A stretch of 64,000 nt of DNA from Chamaecrista fasciculata (taxonomy: Eukaryota > Streptophyta > Magnoliopsida > Fabales > Fabaceae): positions 75,252 to 139,251 of the forward strand of contig QANZ01002429.1 of NCBI GenBank assembly GCA_003254925.1. The letters run 5' to 3'. Under the pieces are notes generated by a model. That model saw nothing but the letters and a program-made list of their open reading frames with translations. It had not been told where the DNA came from and did not search any database. The translations under genes were made by a program, and so were the position numbers. Below, piece by piece: positions 33,921-49,183 of this stretch; position 1 is the first letter of the stretch, and each line of letters opens with the position of its first letter.

Positions 33921-36689
33921 TCAGAAGAGATTCAATTCATTGTAACTAAAACCATGTGGATGTGGCAGCAACTCTTCCACTTCAATTCTGGAACTGGAGT
34001 TTTTTTTATTTCGGCTACGATTGACAGAGTCAACCTCTGCCTGGAATATGCTATAAACTGGTCTGTGATCAGAGAATCTTGATTCCCCACGAACATAAGA
34101 TAATTGGCAGAGGCCTCTTCCATGCCACAGGATACGATCACACCTTCATGAACAAAATTTAATCAGTTTTACTTCAACACAGTGGCCTAGCACATTTCTT
34201 TCAGTATCATTCATTTATTCCTCTTCTTTCCATTCATTCACTGCTCTATGGATCTTATTATCCGATTATGATTATTCATACAAGTGGTTGTTGCAAGAAA
34301 AAAAGAAAAGAAAAAAGAATACCATGCTGGAGTTCTTCGCTTTTGTTTTGATTGTCTTTCGTCGCCTGCATATCTGTCTGAATTATTTGAATACTTGTAT
34401 GTGGGAGGAAAATATATCTTCCCTTCATTCCATCCTCCAAAGACACGACCTTGCCTTTGTTCTATACGTAGCTGAATAAAAAATTTGATCAGATTGTCAG
34501 GTTGATTTGAGAAAAGGTATAAATTTTTCTGACATCTAAAGGGACTAAGTATCATGCCTGGTCTTTCTCTAACAAAGCCTTCCAATTTCGCATCTCAACC
34601 AGAGCTTTTGCTGCACGGTAAGAAAGGGCTATCCGATAATTTAAATCTCCCAGCCATATTATTCGACTACACCAATTAAACCCCAAGGCTTAGATGTTGA
34701 CAATGCTACAAGTTAGGAGGAAAATTTATAACATTAGTTACAAGGATTATAGGAATAGGCTTACTCATGTTCCAGAATTGTCTGAGGAGAATTTTCATCA
34801 CCAATGCCATGAACTTGTGGAAACCTTGTCTTTTTGAGAATCTCCATCACATCTGAATTTCTCCTTAGCTCATCACCCTCCTTTTGTCCAGAACTCAAAT
34901 GACTGCAGATGAAGCAAAAGCTCGTTTGATGCAACAACATGCTGATCGAAATTGAACCCTGAAAAATTCAAAAGAATGAGATTGTCTCCTTCACTATTTC
35001 AACATCAAAAGCAAGATAACCAACAGAAATAGCCTACCTTATTTCCAAGATAACCCATCAATCCTCTACCAACACAAGAGACCTTCATATTGTGAACATC
35101 ATCTCTGATATCGCTTTTGACCCAAACTGATAGAAATATTCCAACCATTTGCTTACTGGCAACCAAACAATATCTTGAGTGCCCTGCTTGCTTATCTTTG
35201 TCTTCCATGGAGAAAGAACCACTATAGGACATGGGTGAATACTGTGTCGTAACAGGGGAATCACAAGGTCCGATTTCATCATCTGAGGAATTCCATCTAT
35301 AACTAGGGTCATAATCACTTGTCCTATGAGCAAAGATCATCCTATCACACACACTGAGGCGGCGATCAAGTCGTACTTGGGACAGTGACATGTCATTATC
35401 CATTCGCATGCTTCGACTCAATGATTGGAAGGACCTCCTATGGAAGAACGAAGTTGTCTTCTTCCTCATTGATCCCTCAAAATCAGCATCTAATTCTACA
35501 ATAGGATCTGGGATCGGTGAAGGAGTATGGCATCCACCACTTGTCCCAGGGAGACTATTTAAGGTCTTTCTAATAAGACCTAGCCATTTTCTAGCAGGGC
35601 CATTGTCTTCTGTGCCCAAAACGTTTCCGGCATTAAGCGGCACAATTTCTTGGAACCTGAATGCAATAAATGGTAAAACATATCAGACTGAGCTTTAAGA
35701 GGGATTCGGGAGTGACACAAGATTATATTATCAATATTTACCCAAGGACATAAATATCAGCAGGAGGAGATGTATGCAGCCAATCTTCAAGGTTCAGATA
35801 ACTTGGAGGAGATTTTCCAGCTACGTTCCAAGTAGCAACAAAAATTCTATATCCAAAGGAGAAAAAGAAATGAATAATAATACCTTGCCACATAATGACT
35901 TTAGGTAAAATACACTGCCAAATCAAGCATACTTATAATTATTCACATCCGTCACTTGAGCAGTGTCAAGATCAATCATGCCTTGCCGCATCCTGTCCAA
36001 GTGCCTCCTGCTTGATCTCTCTGAGCATTAAGGAGGAGATAATGGTTTCAGAGAAAGTAGGAGGGACCAAAGATAGTATTAAAAAAAAAAGAAGCAGCGA
36101 CAGAAGATTTCTAAAATCTTCTAAGTTTCTTTTTATCTTTATCTTGGTGAGGTTGGGGAATTGTGTGGTCCTAAGAAATAGCAAGGGGCGTCTGGTACTG
36201 ATTACTGAACCTGTTTTGCTTTTCTTGATAGTGCATGCCTCCCTCTCTGTGTAGTTGCTCCTCCACTCTTCATCAACACCTGAAAAAGCAATATCATAAA
36301 GTGAAATTTAAAGCTGTGCTCTTCCCACTGTTAATTCATCATCCCACTCAATCAAATTATACAGATTAAAAAAAAAACAACTTCTTTTTCAGACCCATTG
36401 AATCCAGAATTTTTGTTGTACAAAGACGAATGGAAAGCCCTAAATTGCATGAAGATCATGGGGGAAATTGAGCAATCACCTCCGTAAAGAACATCGTCCG
36501 CCTGAAAATCCTCGGTTTTGCTCTTGATATTGAACCACTTCTTGACCAATGTTTTGGGCCATGAAAGCTTCAGAAACAACATAAGAGTCAGAAATTGGAA
36601 GAAGATAAATAAATGCAAAGCGAATTTAACGGAGAGAAGCGACATTGTCTGTCTCAAACCTTGCTTTTCTTGGAGCTCTCATCTCCCAT
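33921..36689 (-). CDS. IP5P4: Type I inositol polyphosphate 5-phosphatase (IP5P4-like)
   Basis: Ten coding exons: 36689-36660, 36567-36480, 36279-36211, 36020-35933, 35846-35742, 35656-35038, 34958-34765, 34666-34558, 34471-34323 and 34143-33921, joining to 1674 nt, 557 residues. Catalytic-domain motifs occur in order: [10 protein letters not shown] (residue 93 on), [41 protein letters not shown] (402-409) and SDHRPVYS (508 on). The last two hold the metal-binding and catalytic Asp, Asn and His of the 5-phosphatase fold. A Ser-rich insert in the large sixth exon splits the domain, as usual in plant type I enzymes. They remove the 5-phosphate of Ins(1,4,5)P3 or phosphoinositides in the cytosol and at membranes. 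Intron 8 uses a GC donor (GACCAG|GCATGA). The start is the first Met, followed by a basic tract and [14 protein letters not shown], the conserved N-terminus. Family is certain; the IP5P4 call leans on neighbours. Confidence 0.93.
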
Positions 36690-37078
36690 TGTTGGAAGAA
36701 CTTCATATAGCTATCTCTAACAAAGAGAAACAAAGAGTGATAACTAATCCTTGTGCATTGGCCTCTTGGTGTGTTTTGTTGGGTGTAGCTGAAACGGATT
36801 TCCGTTTTATCGGTGGTTCTGTTTCTTGTCTCTGTTTAAAAAAAGAAATTAAAATGGTGGAAAAGAAACACAACAACTTGGGTGATCAAAACGAAGACTA
36901 GGAAGCTCCGAAACCGACCACTGAAGAAACAGACAAGAATGGGGGAAATCAATGCTTCTTAAATTATGCAGAGAACAAGGTCTAGAGAGCAGAGCAAAAC
37001 CCAGTTTCTCGGCATTTTAACCAATGTGACACCCAATACCGTTACAAATCGAGCCCCACTTTTAGTCTTTTTCACTCT

Positions 37079-37138
<60 letters not shown>

Positions 37139-37500
37139 TGTGTGTTTCTATCTAAAGAGGGAAAAGAAAGAACACACTTATACAGAGAAGAAATAGAGAG
37201 TTATACAGAGAGGGGTGATACGTAGAAGTAAGTAAGAGTAAGAGAGTACAAGTATGAGATTGTGAGGAGGAGGATAGATAGAAGAAGACAATGTGGGAGA
37301 CATAAAGGAGAAGATGGGGTGTGATGTGTTGCAAAAACCTCGTTTGTGGGAAGAGAGAGCAAAGTATGGAATTTGAAGGGAATAAAGTGAAGATGGAGGC
37401 AAGCCTCGCTCTCTCTCGAGGCTTTTTACCCCAAATCAAAGCATAGGGACTTGGGAAGGTGCAGCCATTCTTATATTGGTCACCCACTCATTTCTGCTTT
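36690..37500 (-). other. Leader and promoter region of the 5-phosphatase gene
   Basis: The DNA upstream of the minus-strand start includes a long CT tract (37083-37135, GA on the gene's strand) and purine/pyrimidine-biased sequence up to about 37400. The composition is typical of plant 5' UTRs. No separate gene was seen. Confidence 0.45.
37083..37135. repeat. CT dinucleotide microsatellite, 53 bp
   Basis: An uninterrupted (CT)n tract. It lies about 400 bp upstream of the 5-phosphatase start and is likely in its leader or core promoter. It should be polymorphic in length. Confidence 0.92.
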
Positions 37501-39387
37501 CTTCCCCACTCCTCAAAATCAAATCTTTCTTTCAAGCCTAACTTACTAGTTTTACTGCTAAATTAACTCACCATTTATTAACACAAACGTTACTCTTATG
37601 TCCTATCTCTCTCCTCTCTCTATACAGACTAGACCCACTAATAATTGCACTCTCTCAAACTTGAGCACACGGTCATCAAAGTTAGGTTTGATCTAGCAGT
37701 ACACCCAACCCAACCCAAGCGTCTTCCCTTTGGCAATATAGGAGAGAAAAGCAGTTTAAGAAAACAAAAGTTAAAGAGAATCTCTCTGTCCCCTTTCACT
37801 GCTACTTCTGTTTAGCACTCTTATTTTATTAAAACTACATATCTTAATTTGATGCCCACGCAAAATATACTATTTTATGTTCTTCCTTTCCCTCTATTTA
37901 TCAATTTTTTGGTTATGTAAGTAAAAGCCTATCATAGGTGTGATTAAGTCTACCTGATTTGGTAAACACCTTATAAGCCTCAGTTATTATTGTAGGGAAT
38001 GTTTCATGTTTGGAGGAAAAGTGGAATGCTACTGCTCCTTTCCAAACCACTTCTTGTAGTTTGGACTTTTACACTACACTCCAAAGCCTTGTAGTTTTGC
38101 CAAACTCACCTTTTTCAAAAATTTATATATTTTTAATCATATACAGAGAGATGTCTCTGCTTTCCATTCTCTAATTTGGACTGATTTTTTTTTTTAGTGT
38201 ATTTGGTTGAAACTTGAAAGTATTCATTGGTTCTAAAAGCATCAAAGCTTCATCTGCTGCTAAATTTTGTTGTACTTCCATTCAAGTATTCATTGGTTCT
38301 GATGTACGTGATTTCATACAATAGGTAATCTGCTACTAAATTTAGGGTTACTGTTTGAACACAATTTAAGATTCACCTCAAAGAAGACAAAAGGAGATTT
38401 TACTAATTACTGGGTCCCATATTGATAACCTTTTTTACTTTTCCATTTTTTTCCCCAAGCTCTCATGTGCACATAGATTGATATATTATAGTTCACTTTA
38501 GAGAAAAGTGCCATCCAATGAACTGTTCCTTTATTGCTTCACATAAAGTATGGTCTTGTAAGGGCATTAGGATTTAGGGGTTCCTACCCCTACTCATCCC
38601 AATCCTACTCCATTCAATCTTTAGGTGGAAGGGTCTTCTGAAAATATCTGTAAAATCCTAATTTATTGTATCAATTAATGTAACATGTTTGAATTGACTC
38701 CCTCAGATTTTTGTTATCTAAGTGGTCCTTTGGTCCATATGGGAGAGGGAGACTGTATTTACATGTTACAATCTCTCTTAGCTTTAGATATTCATTTTCC
38801 AATTAATGATACTTCCATTTTGCATCCAACTTGGTATGTAGCTTTATAGCTCGTATACTTTGGGAGTTCAAATCTAAAACTTGTATTTCCAGAGAGGAGA
38901 AGCACTGATTAATTATTAAACAGATTCCATTAAACAAACCCAATTAACAAAGTGACCCATCTGTTCAACTATAGGTTGTCTTAAAAAAATCCTCCATAGC
39001 TAACTACGTGTCAGTCTCAAGTCATGTGTGTCATACTTAGAGGTTATAGCTATCTAATATCGAATCAAGCATTAAGAATCATATATTTAAGTGGTTGACA
39101 TGTTCTATTCTTCATTTAACAATGAATTTCCCCCTCCCCCTCTTTTTATTTTATTTTTTCACTTGTGTCTCCCCATATATAGATGATACATCTAAAAGAG
39201 TTTGATAATGTAAACATGTTGACAGAAAAGCATATATCTGAATCAGGCAGGTGCAAGGTATCCATTGAAGTGCCCTTATATTAGTGTCAATGATGGTTGC
39301 AAGAAAGGTCAGTATCAAAATTAAACATCACATATCCAATCTCTCATGGACTTCAATATTCCCGGAATGCCTATCTAAACATTGAAG

Positions 39388-39432
39388 GGGTAGGCGTAGG
39401 GGTAGGGGTAGCACTAGGCTTAGGTTTAGGGT
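39388..39432. repeat. Degenerate telomere-like G-rich repeat
   Basis: GGGGTAGG-type units run into TTAGGTTTAGGGTTAA. One TTTAGGG, the plant telomere unit, is exact and the others are variants. It is short and may be chance. Confidence 0.35.
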
Positions 39433-40068
39433 TAATTTATATATATATATATATACACATATATACATTATGAATATTCTCAACATTACTAGTACTACTA
39501 CTGTTACTACTACATAGTCACAACAAACAAAATTGAGATTGTGATGTATCAATTATCATGTATGGAGGTGGGAACGCCACATGATTATATTATTGATGAG
39601 TTCAATAATGAGATGAGACCCTTATAGTTATGAGCCCTGTCCTGATGTGAGGTTTCCCTTCTCCCTTTTTCTTTAAATTAAATCCCTTAATTTTACATGA
39701 CTTGCAGCCCCTATATATCTGCCACGTCTTCTCATTATATTATCCATAAGAAATGTAATTAGGTATAGTGAATCCGCTCAGAATCATTTGTGATCGCTCC
39801 ATTAATTGTTGAAAAAAATCCCTTTGTCCTTTTTCTTGTTATATAGTGTATAGTGGGACGCACGTTCATGTTAATTACACAAAAAACAGACGCACAAGAA
39901 ACGGATTATTTTTTTGGGGGGGCCAAAATATTATAAAATTTTAAATGTTTACTATAGTCAAGTATTTTTATTGTGATGTTTATGTTTTAGAGACACTGAA
40001 GAGAAGATTTGACTATATTATATATTAAAAGTTGAATTATTCAGAAATCAAGGTTTTGATATGATATG

Positions 40069-40110
40069 AATAAATACTTTTTTTTTTGGTAATATATAAA
40101 TAAATACTTT
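40069..40110 (-). repeat. Minimal poly(A) insertion with 12-bp target duplication
   Basis: AATAAATACTTT at 40069-40080 and 40099-40110 flanks 18 bp which read TATATATTACC then A(7) on the minus strand. Confidence 0.6.
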
Positions 40111-41004
40111 GGAGTGATAAAAGATAGCTAGATGAGTAAGAAAGGCAGTGAAAGCAAATGGTGTATTATTTTTTTTCACAGGTATTTTTTAATTGAGTAA
40201 ATTTTATTCAAAATATTATTAGATATTAAATAAGTATCTCTTTTAATATAAATTCAAACATCAATTCGTCATGTTACATGGGATTAATTCCTTCGATCAG
40301 ATACCCATGCCCCATTGGTCAAAGGTGCATCTTTAATTGTACTTTACTTTGGCCAAAGTATCTTGTTCTCATCTCTATGGTGAAAGGGAAGGAATTTGAT
40401 TTTGCAAGTGTTTCCTTTTGTGTGCTTTTCGAGCTAAGAAACCTCTCATCTCAATTCTCTTGTTAGCCCACCCTCCCTAACTTTTTCTACCATACTGTAT
40501 TCACAAGTCACAGCCGTTTGAAGGTGTCAAATAGGGCCCTTTTAATTTCTCTGTTTTTCTTCTATTTTGTCGAATGGTTTTATTTTATCATTTCCCTGTC
40601 ATTTTCTTCTTCACTGTCTGGCAAAATGCACAGGGACGCCTCTGGCCCTCATGCACAATTGTACTTGCTTATGGAGACACTAGACGTGGTTTTCTTTCTA
40701 CACATACACATATATATAAAAAATAATTTCCAAGTGCATATATATACGTATTTGACCTCAGAAAATATACCAACAAATACTACCAAAAAAAAGGGATCAA
40801 TCATTGACGGTATGGAGGCCATCCTGTTATTAAATTACAACCTAATACAATTTTGTGAGCCATATTTAATTGTCCCAAACTCCTCAATAATTTATGCGAA
40901 TGATTGAGAGCAGAAAATGGAAATGTGTCGAGGAATGATCATAGTACACAACTTTGAGTTCTAAACGGTACACAATCATTGCACGATTTAGGATTGTAAA
41001 TATA

Positions 41005-41221
41005 TCTATACTATATTATATGTGTGAGGGGTGTTTTGGTTGATCAAAATTAATTTTATTTTGAAATATTAAAAGAGAAAAAAATAGTGGAGGGAATGAA
41101 GTAACTTCCCACTACTTTGATCACTAAAAAAAAGAGATAACTTATTATTTGGTCCCTCTTTTCTTAGTGAGTCAATGGTTTGGTCCCTACTTTATTTTAG
41201 GGACATACGCAAAGCCGCTAG
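41005..41221 (+). mobile_element. Small non-autonomous Helitron, complete
   Basis: It starts A|TCTATACTATATTATATGTG, the textbook plant Helitron 5' end, and ends ACGCAAAGCCG then CTAG|T at 41218-41221. The 217-bp non-coding body shares its 3' half (TTGGTCCCT... and the ACGCAAAGCC end) with the copies at 28177 and 31143. Confidence 0.82.
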
Positions 41222-43965
41222 TGTATATATATATATGCCTGCCGCTTCACATTAGATTCACTCAAATTATAAAGAAAGCTAACGTACTGGACTACTCTTA
41301 TAGCACTTCTCGCGATGCCAGGCTTCCCTAGTATGTTTCCATTTTTTTTATCTGAAAATTCATAATCTGATAAAATTCACCCTCAAGTTTCTAGAGGAGA
41401 AAAAGAAATTTAAATAACATCAGGGAGCTAGTGGAGGTAGAAGACAAAGTTGAAAATTTTCAAGTTACACGTAACATGTTCATGGGTGTATGTCGAAGGA
41501 TTGAGGTAGGTAAGAATTGGATTGTCCACTCGAGTACTCTCCATTCTTTCCTGTATAGGTTGCCGTTGAATCTTCTGTTTAACCCAAAAAAAGAAAAAAG
41601 AAGACACCAATATAATGTCCAAAGTAGAGGGACATCTTGGTTTTGGACTCTTGTTGAAGTTGAGGTTAGTGGGAATTTATGGGATCATCTACTAACGTTT
41701 ACCACAATTGAAGCATAGTATCTGCTGAAAGCCAATTCAAGTTGCAGAAACGGGTTGCAATTCTCTGAGAAAAAAAGAAGGAAATAGCAAACAAGATAAG
41801 AGGAGTTGACTCTGTTTTGTGTGTGTGTGAGAGAGAGAGAGAGAAAGACACACAGACACAGATAGAGGGAGGGAGAGAGAGGTAAAGCAAAAGTCTGATG
41901 GTGATGTGAAGCTTTTCACAATGGGGTTAAAACATGACAAGGTTATTTTTGTTTTTTTTTTTTTTATGGACACAAAGCAGCTCTGTTTGTGAGTCACTTT
42001 CCTCATTTCATGTCACTGTCTTTCATGCTCTATCATTTTCCGAGCTTTCATCATTCATTATTCACATTATTCATCCCTATCACCCATTCCATTTTCTGTC
42101 TCTCACCGCCTTTCCTATCCCACGCAACCATCCTTGTCCTGCATCATCCCCTCCCATTTTTACTATCTGTTTTTTGCCACTACTCAAAAGGTAATTTTGG
42201 CCTTTGTGTACACCACAAGCTAAAATCCATGATGCTACTATTCAACCATTTATAACTCTGTTCTTGGCTTCACTTACAACGACCATCCTCTTTAACTTGT
42301 CCGTCATTTTCCAAACTTGGTTAAACACTTCCATTTTTGTTTGCTTCGTGCTCTAAACTATACGATATTTTAGATTCTTGTTACTAATCTTTTCATTTTC
42401 ACCAAGAATACCACCTTCAGAATTCATAGATAAACTATACAATTCACATCACCCTCGTCTCTTTCAGAGCTAGCAAGGAAGAAGATCGTTATTAATAGCA
42501 TCACAGAATGTCTACTAGATATCTCTTTCGTGGACGGTGCCAGACTTTACTATACCGGGGAATTCTCATAAATATTTCAACAATCTTATTAATAAAATAC
42601 CAATACCCTCAGCGTATTAGCTATATACAATTATACATCTATAGAAGCATCAATATTTTAAAGTATTCACTTCACAATATCACTTGGACAATTCACAATT
42701 ATTCACCACTTTATGAAGAGATTGAATCAAATTAAATCTAGTCAAGTCTGACGGGGCTTGGCTTCACAATATTAAAACATGGAGAATAGGTGATTCTACA
42801 TTTAATTAGAACTACGCACATGAAGAATTCTTCTAAAAACGTCATGCTGCCCATGCATGTAATTACATTCCAAGATATAACTGACCAAGCAAAAATTGAA
42901 GATTACAAATTGCTTTCTTGCAGGACCACTATCATTCTCAACGACTCTTATTCACGTGCGATCACATGGATGCCCAAGACCATGAGGGACAAAAATTAGA
43001 GTGAGAAACATCAACAAATCTACCACTGGAAAATCCACATACCCTTCGGATTTTGCAAGTCATAACATAAAACCTCAAAAGCCACATCAGTAGTAAGAGA
43101 GGTGCGAAAATGTATGATGGTAATAACCAAAACTAGTAAACTAGTACCAAAAATAGAGACTACAGTAGTTCAGCTTGTCAGTTGTCAGGTAAAAACCATC
43201 TCAAGACTAAACAAAAAAAGTCATTAAATGTCTTAGGTATAACAAGCGGCATTATAATCATAGGAAAAATCATCATCAGGTCAAAGGAAATTCATAAATT
43301 AGTTGAGTACAATTTCTGAGTAACTCTCCATGAATGGAAGCTTTAAATGGAAAAACTCTGAAATATAGTAGTTGTTTGAATAAGCAATACATCAAATATT
43401 GTAGAGCGCAAGAAGACGCGACTCCTTAAACATGTGGAAGTACATGACAAAAAGCCTCCTTCACTCGAAGTATACGAGACAATAGCTTAAGACAAATGGC
43501 AATTAAGATGTTTCCCCCGGCACAATTAACTCCAATGTTGTTATGTTTCATCTTATTGGTCCTGTTCCACAATTTCCATGTCTATAATTTCGAACATGAT
43601 ACATGAAAGGATCCCAAAGAATAGATGATATGAGTCCTTTAAGATATGAGTTAATAGCTTTTAAATACGAGAACAGTAAGAAAACTGGTTCACGTAGAAA
43701 TTCTGAATATGATAACATGTATAACAAAAATACATGTCACTACGTATGGTACTTCCAATAAATAATGAGCAATAGCTATAGTTGGAATTGGAATTGGAAT
43801 TGGAATAGACGATAATCAGAAGTTCAAAGTAACATTTTATATGCATACTGCATCGGCATGCTGTAAGCATGCAAATAAACAGAAATTGAAAATATAAATT
43901 ACACTTATAACATTTACTACAACATCTTTCCCTTATACCTACACGAAAAGAGAATTGAGAAATAA
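41222..43965. other. Intergenic, no gene recognised
   Basis: Only low-complexity or unrecognised open frames are present. A hexanucleotide tandem (TTGGAA) x4 lies at 43782-43805. The rightmost few hundred bases should include the BUD32 3' UTR. Confidence 0.5.
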
Positions 43966-46526
<2,561 letters not shown>

Positions 46527-48005
46527 ATGGAAAGATCTCGTGGAAAAATATCTTTGTAGCAAAGCTTGTACCCTCAATTATCTGCCAAGGGGAAATGATG
46601 ATACAATCAATGGAAAGTAAGGATACTGTGGTCTGTGGCCACTGTCATCGGACAAAGAAATAATGTCTACAAAAACATGGAGGCCTCAACAAGGGTTGAA
46701 CTTATAGGCACTAGGCAATAGATAAACTGAATTAAAAAGAACAATTATTCTTGAGCTCAAAAATATCGAAAAGAACTGAGACAGCTTATATGAGCAGTTA
46801 ATGAGTTATATTAAAAAAGCCATTCAAAGCACGCCAGGAAGTAATGTATTGAAGGAAGCAAAAGTTTCCAACCAAATAAATAAATAAATAAATAAGCAAA
46901 TTTAAACTTAAAAATAAGGAAGGCAAAAGCAAGGTTTCACTCAAAACCATGCACAGATTAATTTAAAACTTAACCACTAGATTTATAAGTTAGTATTTTA
47001 ACTTCACAAAAGGTTATATCTACTAAAATCAAATAAAAACCAAAATAAACTTCGCCCAAACACAAATTAAAAGAAAATAATTATGATTCACAAGTACCAG
47101 TTGACAAATCCAAAGAAAACAAAAGGGAGATGGCAAGTTTGTAACACTTACTTATGTATGTAGACAAGGGTATATACTACATTTCATAAAAGTTCAAGAT
47201 CATTCCAAAAAAAAAAACTACTTTAAAACCGCTCTCTAAAAAATAACCATTTTTTACTTTGGTTTTCCCTTTAGTTTTATACGTTCCAGAATCTAAAATC
47301 ACTCCCAAAGATAACCATTTTTGACTTACAGCAACATGGTTCTAATAAAATATCCTAAAGAAATGACTCAGAATTCATCGGTAATATTGTGGATTCTATA
47401 TACTTCTCATCTTTTTATACAAGCCGTAATTAAAAAAAGATAAGGAATTACCAGTATAAACCTTAATTTCTATGACTTATTTAACACAATCAGTGGGATT
47501 TTGAAATATTTGGAACCTCAATCTGCATAACCTAACAAATCAACAAGCTATATGCATGATTTCGAAATATTTGGCCACGAATACTAAAATCCCAGCGTTA
47601 CATGTTAAAACAGAACACAAACTTTGATAAATTCGGCAGGAACAGTGACGAACAGAGCACAACAGGAGCAGTAGACGAACACAGCAATGACGACGGCGAA
47701 CGGACACAGCAACAGCAAATGAAACTCGCGATTCAAGAAGATGGAGAAGAGAATAGACTAAGCGACGCCGACCAATGGACGGCGAAAGCAACGTATCTCT
47801 GGTGGTGGAGGTCTGGAGAAGCGACGGCTAGGGCTACTCGTCTCTCAAGAGTGAAGATGAAGGACTCAAGTTTGAAGGAAGAGGCCAAGAGTGACTTTAA
47901 CCAATTTCATCCATCAATCCAACTGATTTAATTGATTTTTGGGAAAACTGATCATTTGGTACCTATCGTTTACCCTAATTTTGAATTTAGTCCCTATAGT
48001 TTGAT
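46527..48005. other. Upstream region of BUD32
   Basis: Leader exons of BUD32 may lie here; the GC-richer patch at about 47640-47900 is a candidate first exon and promoter. The open frames on both strands there are not recognisable proteins. An (AAAT)n tract is at about 46876-46893. Confidence 0.4.
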
Positions 48006-48015
48006 ATTTTTTAAA

Positions 48016-49173
48016 GGCCAAAGTCCTATTTTGGTCCCTCAGTTATGCTCATTGTTCTAAATTGCTCTTTCAGTTATTTTTCGTTCCATATTAGTCCCTC
48101 AATTTTCCAAAACTTAGCGCGGTTGGTTCCTCCAACGTTTTTCGTCTATTGTTCTGTTAAAAAAAAAGATAAAATTAATTTTTAACTCTTAAAAGTTTAA
48201 ATTTTTTACATTAAGGTCATTTTTTCTATAATGGGATCAAAACATAAGAATAAAACATAAATTAAGATTAGAATTGAATTTAAACTAAGAGACAACTTCT
48301 TCTTCCTCCTCATCTCCATCTATCTCTTCATCTCTCTCGTCTCTCTCGGAGCAAGAAAACGAAAATGAGAACGGAAACACACATTTTCGTGCACGATTTG
48401 GACAGAAAAGTAGAGAGGATTTTCAGCGATGAGTTTCTGTGCAGAGAGAATTTGGTGGAGATTGTGGATTAGCTAATTAAGCCAATACAGAGTGATGATA
48501 AATTCTCTACTCAAATTGCTTAGCTAATTAAGCCAATGTATCTCTCCAACAACAGTTATCGCTACTTTCTTGTATAATCCTCCCCCAATTTATTTCTAGT
48601 CCATGAAGTGATAGTAACTAAACACACGCACACATACCCAAATAATGAAGTCCCCTGCGAAATCCCTAAATGAAACCCTAATAACGACAGTAACAACACT
48701 CCCAGCAGAAAAATCATCAAACTTTCACAGACATACAAATGGGAATTTCGGATCTGAAAGAAAAAAGAACCAGAATGCAAATGATGAATTGGAAAAAGAG
48801 AATTACCCGAACTTGAATTTGGTTGTTTGTTTGGAATATTCACCAGAAGATATGAATTGAGAGAGAGATGGAGATTGGGAGGAAGAAGAAGTTGTCTTTT
48901 AGTTTAAATTCAATTTTAATCTTAATTTATTTATTTTTTCTTATGTTTTCATCCTATTATAAAAAGAAAATGACCTTAATGTAAAAAATTCAAATTTTTA
49001 GGAGTTAAAATTCAACTTTATCTTTTTTTTTAACAAAAAAATGGATGGAAAACGTTTGAAGGACCAACTGTGCCAAATTTTAGAAAACTGAGAGACCAAT
49101 ATAGAACGAAAAATAATTGATGGACCAATTTGGAACATTAAGCATAACTGAGAGACTAAAATAGGACTTTGGC
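48016..49173. mobile_element. Large Mutator-like foldback element, 1.16 kb, perfect 10-bp target duplication
   Basis: The left end GCCAAAGTCCTATTTTGGTC and the right end AAAATAGGACTTTGGC are inverted repeats, and pairing runs inward for about 350 bp on each side (for example GAGACAACTTCTTCTTCC against GAAGAAGAAGTTGTCTTTT). The direct repeat ATTTTTTAAA at 48006-48015 and 49174-49183 is perfect. The central 400-500 bp are unpaired and carry open frames on both strands (for example 48562-48843), perhaps a captured fragment. No transposase is present. Confidence 0.85.
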
Positions 49174-49183
49174 ATTTTTTAAA

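Larger units (their letters stand above)
37501..41004. other. 3.5-kb intergenic stretch without a recognised gene
   Basis: It contains a poly(A) insertion (40069-40110), a telomere-like patch (39388-39432), TA microsatellites, and a duplicated AAGTATTCATTGGTTCT near 38217 and 38283. None of its open frames resembles a known family. Confidence 0.5.

Noticed and set aside
41431..41718. 95-residue plus-strand open frame
   Set aside because: Plausible composition but no recognisable motif, no promoter or splice context, and it sits in transposon-rich DNA.
47602..47931. 109-residue plus-strand open frame upstream of BUD32
   Set aside because: No family match; the GC-richer patch is more simply a BUD32 leader exon or promoter on the minus strand.
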